Assembly (NCBI GenBank): GCA_024224995.1
Contig: JAAENB010000047.1
Location: 1 to 10,683 of the forward strand
Reading direction: 5' to 3'
From: a bacterium
Lineage (GTDB): Bacteria; Spirochaetota; UBA4802; UBA5550
DNA length: 10,683 nt
Positions 6,988-10,683 of this stretch are shown piece by piece (position 1 is the first letter of the stretch; the number at the start of each line of letters is the position of its first letter). The notes under the pieces were generated by a model. The model had not been told where the DNA came from. It worked only from the letters and a program-made list of their open reading frames with translations, and ran no database searches. The translations under genes and the position numbers were made by a program.

Positions 6988-7656
6988 ATGAGTAATAATA
7001 AAAAAGCAGTCGTTTTTGATCTGGATGGGACCTTGATTAATACTCTGGAGGATCTTGCGGCTTCAATGAACGCGGTGTTGGAGAAACGAGGGTTTCCCGT
7101 GTTTCCGGTTGAACAATATAAAAAATTGATTGGAGACGGAGTAGAGATCCTGGCAGAGCGTGTTTTGCCCGAAGGCAAAAAAGAAGAACGGCTCATAAAA
7201 GAATGCGCCGAAGATATGAAGCAGGAATACGACCGGAAGTGGAAAGCTACCGCGGCTCCTTACCCCGGGATCCCGGAACTCCTAACGGGCCTTGAGGAAC
7301 GGGGCATCCGAATGGCAGTGCTTACCAATAAACCCCATGAATTTACCGAAATAACCATAACAACCTTTCTTCCTCACTGGAATTTTGAGATATTGCTCGG
7401 CGCACGGAGTGAAGTGCCGAGAAAACCTCATCCTGCCGGAGCTTTTGAAATAATAGAGCGGATGTCGCTCTCCCCTGACGAGTTCTACTATCTTGGCGAT
7501 ACCAATACCGATATGAAAACAGCAGTGGCAGCCGGCATGTACCCGGTAGGCGTGCTCTGGGGATTCAGGGACGCAGAAGAACTCATGGAGAGCGGAGCTA
7601 AAAAATTACTGGAAAGACCGGAAGAATTGCTTGATATGCTGGACGCGGGGGAATAA
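6988..7656 (+). CDS. gph: HAD-superfamily phosphatase, phosphoglycolate phosphatase-like
   Basis: This enzyme would hydrolyse 2-phosphoglycolate, formed during DNA repair or by oxygenase side reactions, to glycolate. The 222-residue length fits. All four HAD motifs are visible: FDLDGT with the nucleophile Asp11 and acid Asp13, VLTNK with Thr113, RKPHP with Lys146, and LGDTNTDM with metal ligands Asp171 and Asp175. The helical cap between residues 15 and 90 is the C1 type of the Gph/PGMB group. Substrate choice within that group (phosphoglycolate, beta-phosphoglucomutase, pyrophosphate) cannot be read with certainty, so the gene symbol is provisional. GGTGGG directly touches the ATG, too close for an ideal ribosome site; no better in-frame start exists. 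A palindrome-rich spacer follows. Confidence 0.85.
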   Translation: MSNNKKAVVFDLDGTLINTLEDLAASMNAVLEKRGFPVFPVEQYKKLIGDGVEILAERVLPEGKKEERLIKECAEDMKQEYDRKWKATAAPYPGIPELLTGLEERGIRMAVLTNKPHEFTEITITTFLPHWNFEILLGARSEVPRKPHPAGAFEIIERMSLSPDEFYYLGDTNTDMKTAVAAGMYPVGVLWGFRDAEELMESGAKKLLERPEELLDMLDAGE

Positions 7657-7700
7657 GGTAATCGGTGGCCCTGCGGGCCGGGTGATCGGTTAAGAATAGG
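7657..7700 (+). repeat. Post-stop repeat with GGTAAYCGGT and GATCGGTTAAGA
   Basis: Directly after the phosphatase TAA come GGTAATCGGT (7657-7666), a small palindrome GGCCC-TGC-GGGCC (7667-7679) and GTGATCGGTTAAGAATAGG (7682-7700). The same GATCGGTYAAGA core follows the ispG stop (8879 onward) and, with GGTAACCGG, the patatin stop (10335-10358). Confidence 0.6.
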
Positions 7701-7709
7701 AAAAAGCCA

Positions 7710-7760
7710 GTAGAGACGTTGCATGCAGCGTCTCTATTACTACCGCTACGGCGGTAATAA
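7710..7760. repeat. Palindromic repeat copy 2 plus adjacent hairpin
   Basis: TAGAGACGTTGC (7711-7722) and GCAGCGTCTCTA (7725-7736) form a palindrome with one G-T wobble. Next to it TTACTACCGC (7737-7746) pairs with GCGGTAATAA (7751-7760), also with one wobble. The preceding AGCCAGTA is shared, in inverted orientation, with the copy at 10451. The hairpins lie about 30 bases upstream of the ispG start and would be in its leader if transcribed from upstream. Confidence 0.75.
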
Positions 7761-7791
7761 ATATCGAATCTTTTTAAAAAGAGGCGAAATT

Positions 7792-8880
7792 ATGAAGAGA
7801 CAAAGAAAGAAAACCAGGCAGGTTACAGTAGGCCCCTTAATAATCGGGGGAGATGCCCCGGTATCGGTACAATCAATGACAAGTGTTCCTATTGAAGATG
7901 TGGCAGGAACCATAGATCAGCTTACGAGGTTAAAAGATCAGGGAGTTGATCTTGTACGCCTGGCCTTACGAAATGAAGAGGCCGTGGACTACCTTGCGCA
8001 GGTAATAAAAGCAGTCGATATGCCGCTAAGCGCAGATATACATTTTAATTACCGAATCGCCATTGCCGCGATGAAAGCCGGGATACATAAGATCCGGATA
8101 AATCCCGGGAATATAGGGGATGCGGCACGGGTGCGGGAAGTGGTAACGGCGGCAAAGGATTATGGGGTGCCAATCCGGATTGGCGTAAATGCCGGCTCAA
8201 TAGACAGAAAAAAATACACCGAAGCAAGCCCGGAGAATCTTGTGGAATCGGCCCTGGAGCATGTGCGGATCCTGGAAGATAATGATTTTACCAATATCGT
8301 GGTTTCCATTAAATCTTCCGATATCTTTCAAAATATTGAAGCAAATAAACTCTTTAGCCAAAAAAGGGATTATCCCCTGCATATTGGCCTCACAGAAGCG
8401 GGATTTGGCATGCACTGTATCGTCCAGAGTTCCGTAGTCCTGGGACATCTTCTAATGGAAGGGATCGGAGATACCATACGGGTTTCAATGACAGGAGACC
8501 CGGTTCAGGAAGTGGTGGTGGGCAAAAAGATACTGGAATCCGTAGGAGAGCTTCACCCGCCGGTGAGAATAATTTCCTGTCCAACCTGCGGCAGAACAGA
8601 CCCCGGAATAGATGTACTTGATCTGGCAACACGGGTGGAAAAAGAAGCAGTATCACGATTTTCCGAAATACTTCGAGAAAAAAACAGAACTATTACTATC
8701 GCGGTAATGGGCTGCGAAGTAAACGGCCCCGGAGAAGCAGCAGAGGCCGATGTTGGCCTTGCAGGCGGAAGAAACGGTTCAGTGCTGCTCTTTGCGCAGG
8801 GGGAGAAGGTGAAGAAGATAGATCAGGAGGAGGCGGTAGAGGCGCTTCTTAAAGAGGTGGAGAGGGTAGTGAGGCAGTGA
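7792..8880 (+). CDS. ispG: 4-hydroxy-3-methylbut-2-en-1-yl diphosphate synthase (IspG/GcpE)
   Basis: The [4Fe-4S] enzyme turns the cyclic diphosphate MEcPP into HMBPP, the next-to-last step of the MEP isoprenoid pathway. The 362-residue product has the bacterial short form: a TIM-barrel part with VSVQSMTS (24-31), DIHFNYRIA (82-90), KIRINPGNIG (100-109) and GVNAGSID (131-138). The cluster domain has ligands Cys263 and Cys266 (CPTCGRTDPG), Cys308 and Glu315 (MGCEVNGPGEA). I chose ATG 7792 because GAGG at 7781-7784 precedes it at a good spacing and the protein begins with the conserved KKTRQVTVG. A longer frame opens at an ATG at 7723, but its first 23 codons lie in the palindromic repeat. No other MEP genes are in the window. 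Confidence 0.96.
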   Translation: MKRQRKKTRQVTVGPLIIGGDAPVSVQSMTSVPIEDVAGTIDQLTRLKDQGVDLVRLALRNEEAVDYLAQVIKAVDMPLSADIHFNYRIAIAAMKAGIHKIRINPGNIGDAARVREVVTAAKDYGVPIRIGVNAGSIDRKKYTEASPENLVESALEHVRILEDNDFTNIVVSIKSSDIFQNIEANKLFSQKRDYPLHIGLTEAGFGMHCIVQSSVVLGHLLMEGIGDTIRVSMTGDPVQEVVVGKKILESVGELHPPVRIISCPTCGRTDPGIDVLDLATRVEKEAVSRFSEILREKNRTITIAVMGCEVNGPGEAAEADVGLAGGRNGSVLLFAQGEKVKKIDQEEAVEALLKEVERVVRQ

Positions 8881-9009
8881 TCGGTTAAGAGCAAGGGAAA
8901 ATAATTAATAAATAATAGTGAATAATTAATTGTTAATGTTGGGGGCCGGTATTCACTTATGAGGAATGCCCAATTCTCAATTTTGGGAAATTTGGGAATA
9001 AAAGAGCCC

Positions 9010-9107
9010 GTTTACACGAAGCCCTGACCCCGGTTTCTTGAGAGCAGCGGACCCGAGTCTTCGGCTCCGCTCAGACACCGGATGGCCGGGATAAAATCTT
9101 CGTAAAC
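9010..9107. repeat. Imperfect long stem-loop with inner hairpins
   Basis: GTTTACACGAAG (9010-9021) pairs with CTTCGTAAAC (9098-9107) apart from a two-base bulge. Inside, CCGA/TCGG and AGCGGA/TCCGCT form nested stems. The loop carries CTCCGCTCAGACA (9065-9077), which recurs in reverse complement with one mismatch in the loop of the element at 9266-9359. Confidence 0.5.
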
Positions 9108-9113
9108 AAGCCC

Positions 9114-9139
9114 GTAGAGGCGTTGCATGCAACGTCTCC
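9114..9139. repeat. Palindromic repeat copy 3
   Basis: GAGGCGTTGC (9117-9126), AT, GCAACGTCTC (9129-9138) is a palindrome with one G-T wobble, preceded by AGCCCGTA. It matches copies 2 and 4 almost base for base, including the GTAGAG lead-in. Confidence 0.75.
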
Positions 9140-9265
9140 AAAACCAAACCCCGGGGAAAATCCCCCGGAAACCGGTCCTGTTTAAAAAGAGTTTCTTAAG
9201 AGTGCAGACCCTGTCGAACAGGGAAAAAATACGTCAGAAACAAAATAGTATTGCGAGCTGCATCT

Positions 9266-9359
9266 GGCCTTGAAGTAGTATGGGCTCTTTGGGTTGTGAG
9301 GACTGTTTGAGCGGAGCGAGTTCCGGAGCAATCCAAAGAGCCCATACTACTTCAAGGCC
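9266..9359. repeat. Long inverted repeat, 27-bp perfect arms
   Basis: Arms 9266-9292 (beginning GGCCTTGAAGTAGTATGGG) and 9333-9359 (ending CTACTTCAAGGCC) are perfect reverse complements, and a G-U pair plus three more pairs extend the stem as RNA. The loop of about 32 bases contains TGTTTGAGCGGAGCGAG. It ends 69 bases before the patatin-like ATG. With no T-tract it is not a standard terminator; a mobile or REP-like palindrome or a structured leader are the options. Confidence 0.8.
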
Positions 9360-9428
9360 CGCGCACAAGCAAAATTTAGTTTCTTGAGAGAAAGCCCGAA
9401 CCCTAAATCTTTTAGTAAGGTAAAGACA

Positions 9429-10334
9429 ATGAATAAAAAAGCAGTGAAAGAAAAATCAACAAGCAAGAAATCGACTAAGAAAAAGACGGAATTTAAGTCG
9501 GTGATATTCGCGGGCGGCGGAAGCCGGTGTATCTGGGAAATTGGATTCTGGGATGTGGCAGCGCCGGCATTGAAAATAAAGCCCGATGTGGTGGCAGGAG
9601 TAAGCGCAGGAGCCACAATGGCCTGTATGATTTTTTCGGGCAAGTCCGGGCAGGCAATTGAATATTTTCAGGATATGACCGAAAAGAATGAGAAGAATGT
9701 ATATTTTTCTAACTTTTTTAAAAAAGATATGGTAATGCCGCATTATAATATGTACATGAACGCAATTCTTGAAACAATAGATACAAAAGCGCTAAAAAAA
9801 TTACAAAAAGGGCCGGAGATACGCATACTGCTGGCGCGTCCCCCGCGCTATTTAGGCCCCAGGTCCGCGACTCTAATAGGGTTTTCAACCTATTCACTGG
9901 AAAAGAAAATCAGCAACCCGGTGCACCCGGTTTACGCGTCAAAGCTGGGATATAAGCCGGAAGTGGTATCAATAAAGGATTGCAATACACCGCAGGAACT
10001 GGCCGACCTGCTGCTCCAGTCTTCATGCACACCGCCAATGGTACCGATCCTGAGACGCGATAATAAAGTCGTTCTTGACGGCGGACTTATCGACAATGTG
10101 CCGGTAGCCGCCCTTGATGAAAATGAGCTTGCGAATAAAGAGACACTGGTGCTGCTGACCCGTCAATATCCTGAGGAGAGTATCCCAAAAATACCGGGAA
10201 GAACCTATGTGCAGCCTTCGGAACCGATTTCTATTACCAAATGGGACTATACAAATCCGGAAGGGCTTCAGACAGCGTATGAGCTGGGACAGCGAGACGC
10301 GGAGACCTTTGTGAGTAAGGTAACCGGGGAGTAA
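9429..10334 (+). CDS. Patatin-like phospholipase
   Basis: The 301-residue product is a lipid acyl hydrolase of the patatin family, which uses a Ser-Asp dyad. AGGGSR (28-33) is the oxyanion-hole loop, GVSAG (57-61) carries the nucleophile Ser59, and VLDGGLIDNVPV (215-226) supplies the catalytic Asp217. The first 23 residues are very rich in Lys, Ser and Thr with no signal peptide, so the enzyme looks cytoplasmic, possibly touching membranes or nucleic acid through that basic tail. I chose ATG 9429 because AAGG at 9417-9420 precedes it well; an upstream TTG at 9384 would add 15 unconvincing residues. The stop codon falls in the second copy of a 16-bp tandem duplication (10314-10345), so the exact C-terminus may be recent. 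The physiological lipid is unknown. Confidence 0.9.
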   Translation: MNKKAVKEKSTSKKSTKKKTEFKSVIFAGGGSRCIWEIGFWDVAAPALKIKPDVVAGVSAGATMACMIFSGKSGQAIEYFQDMTEKNEKNVYFSNFFKKDMVMPHYNMYMNAILETIDTKALKKLQKGPEIRILLARPPRYLGPRSATLIGFSTYSLEKKISNPVHPVYASKLGYKPEVVSIKDCNTPQELADLLLQSSCTPPMVPILRRDNKVVLDGGLIDNVPVAALDENELANKETLVLLTRQYPEESIPKIPGRTYVQPSEPISITKWDYTNPEGLQTAYELGQRDAETFVSKVTGE

Positions 10335-10345
10335 GGTAACCGGGG
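10314..10345 (+). repeat. 16-bp tandem duplication across the patatin-like stop codon
   Basis: AGTAAGGTAACCGGGG occurs at 10314-10329 and again at 10330-10345. Because 16 is not a multiple of three, the second copy is read in another frame and supplies the TAA at 10332-10334. The post-stop motif GATCGGTCAAGA follows at once. Confidence 0.85.
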
Positions 10346-10683
10346 ATCGGTCAAGAACAACACCGGCAGGGCCGGGAAAAATACGGAAGAAACTGTGTCG
10401 ACACCGGGGTCTGTTTTGCGAAGATGCTCCGGGCAAAGGTTTGGTTCTGAGAGACGTTGCAGTGCAACGTCTTTACTGGCTGGTTTCCGGCCAGGGCTAT
10501 GGAGATTCCGGAAGGGGGCGCAAGAGTTTTTGAAAATGAGCCCATTTTAGCCCGGGGTTTTAACCCCCCATAGGGCAGCAGAGCATAACCCGGATAATAT
10601 CTTCGAGAACAGGCTCTGTTTATAAATTAGTTTCCCAGGGCTACGGGTATTTCTCATAGCGTGGGGCTTCCAGCCCCTCGTTA
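10346..10683. other. Gene-free, palindrome-rich end of the window
   Basis: No ORF here looks real. It contains the post-stop motif (to 10358), palindromic repeat copy 4 (10452-10472), a perfect GGGGTT-TT-AACCCC palindrome (10554-10567), AACAG-GCT-CTGTT (10608-10620) and GGGGCT-TCC-AGCCCC (10663-10677). The last hairpins look like further small dispersed palindromes; what lies beyond the window is unknown. Confidence 0.6.
10451..10480. repeat. Palindromic repeat copy 4, inverted orientation
   Basis: AGACGTTGCA (10452-10461), G, TGCAACGTCT (10463-10472) is a perfect palindrome with a one-base centre. It is followed by TTACTGGCT, the reverse complement of the AGCCAGTA that precedes copy 2, so it is the same element in the opposite orientation. 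Confidence 0.75.

Larger units (their letters stand above)
8881..9428. other. Gene-free, repeat-rich spacer between ispG and the patatin-like gene
   Basis: About 550 bases hold no credible ORF. In order: the GATCGGTTAAGA post-stop motif (8879-8890), an AT-rich stretch with AATAATTAAT twice 21 bases apart (8900 and 8921), a large imperfect stem-loop (9010-9107), a palindromic repeat copy (9114-9139), a CCGGGG/CCCCGG hairpin (9151-9168), CCCTGT-CGA-ACAGGG (9209-9223) and the long 27-bp inverted repeat (9266-9359). The last hairpin is followed by a ribosome site and the next gene. No terminator with a T-tract is seen after ispG. Confidence 0.7.

Noticed and set aside
7723..7791. Upstream ATG extending IspG by 23 residues
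   Set aside because: Those codons lie in the palindromic repeat and lack a ribosome site, whereas ATG 7792 has GAGG and matches the usual N-terminus.
9209..9229. CCCTGT-CGA-ACAGGG hairpin as a terminator
   Set aside because: It is followed on the plus strand by A, not T; on the minus strand the T-run precedes the stem. Neither orientation fits an intrinsic terminator.
8881..9428. CRISPR array or tRNA cluster in the spacer
   Set aside because: The repeats are palindromic, unevenly spaced and not separated by unique spacers; no cloverleaf or CCA end is visible.
9347..9643. Minus-strand frame of 98 codons over the start of the patatin-like gene
   Set aside because: It is antisense to the conserved patatin motifs and begins inside coding sequence; no family resemblance.
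10351..10545. Minus-strand frame in the terminal spacer
   Set aside because: It runs through a palindromic repeat, has no recognisable domain or ribosome site, and is compositionally odd.

Overview
The window is ordinary chromosomal housekeeping sequence from a diderm (Gram-negative type) bacterium, with several long non-coding stretches full of palindromes. Evidence for a diderm is a lipoprotein with a LysM tail and a secreted beta-propeller-like protein. The gene set and protein style (tgt, a lone STAS protein, a DUF4398/LysM lipoprotein, a short RpoD-like sigma factor, ispG) remind me of Spirochaetota. That assignment comes from memory of families and was not tested by any search, so treat it as a weak lead.

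Layout. 2-169: C-terminal end of a sensor histidine kinase, followed by a short palindromic repeat. 312-1433: tgt, queuosine tRNA modification. 1544-1882: a STAS anti-sigma-factor antagonist with its own strong sigma-70-like promoter, closed by an intrinsic terminator at 1926-1951. 1985-5267: a tight plus-strand cluster of a LysM lipoprotein with four helical repeats, a short sigma-70 factor and a secreted propeller-like protein whose start codon abuts the sigma stop. 5301-5855: a PD-(D/E)XK nuclease-like gene that appears frameshifted at a run of six A, so that its natural C-terminus continues to 5886. 5870-6745, minus strand: a family 2 glycosyltransferase, convergent with the nuclease gene.

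The right part holds three metabolic genes separated by repeat-rich spacers: a phosphoglycolate-phosphatase-like HAD hydrolase (6988-7656), ispG of the MEP isoprenoid pathway (7792-8880) and a patatin-like lipid hydrolase (9429-10334). The spacers contain two very long perfect inverted repeats (24-bp arms at 6774-6884, 27-bp arms at 9266-9359), four copies of a small palindromic repeat related to AGACGTTGCATGCAACGTCT, and a short motif (GATCGGTYAAGA) just after three consecutive plus-strand stop codons.

The only gene groups that look functionally linked are the lipoprotein/sigma/propeller cluster and perhaps the STAS protein upstream of it, since partner-switching proteins normally control sigma factors. 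I see no convincing new multi-gene system. The points most worth a second look are the frameshifted nuclease, the two long inverted repeats and the dispersed repeat families.
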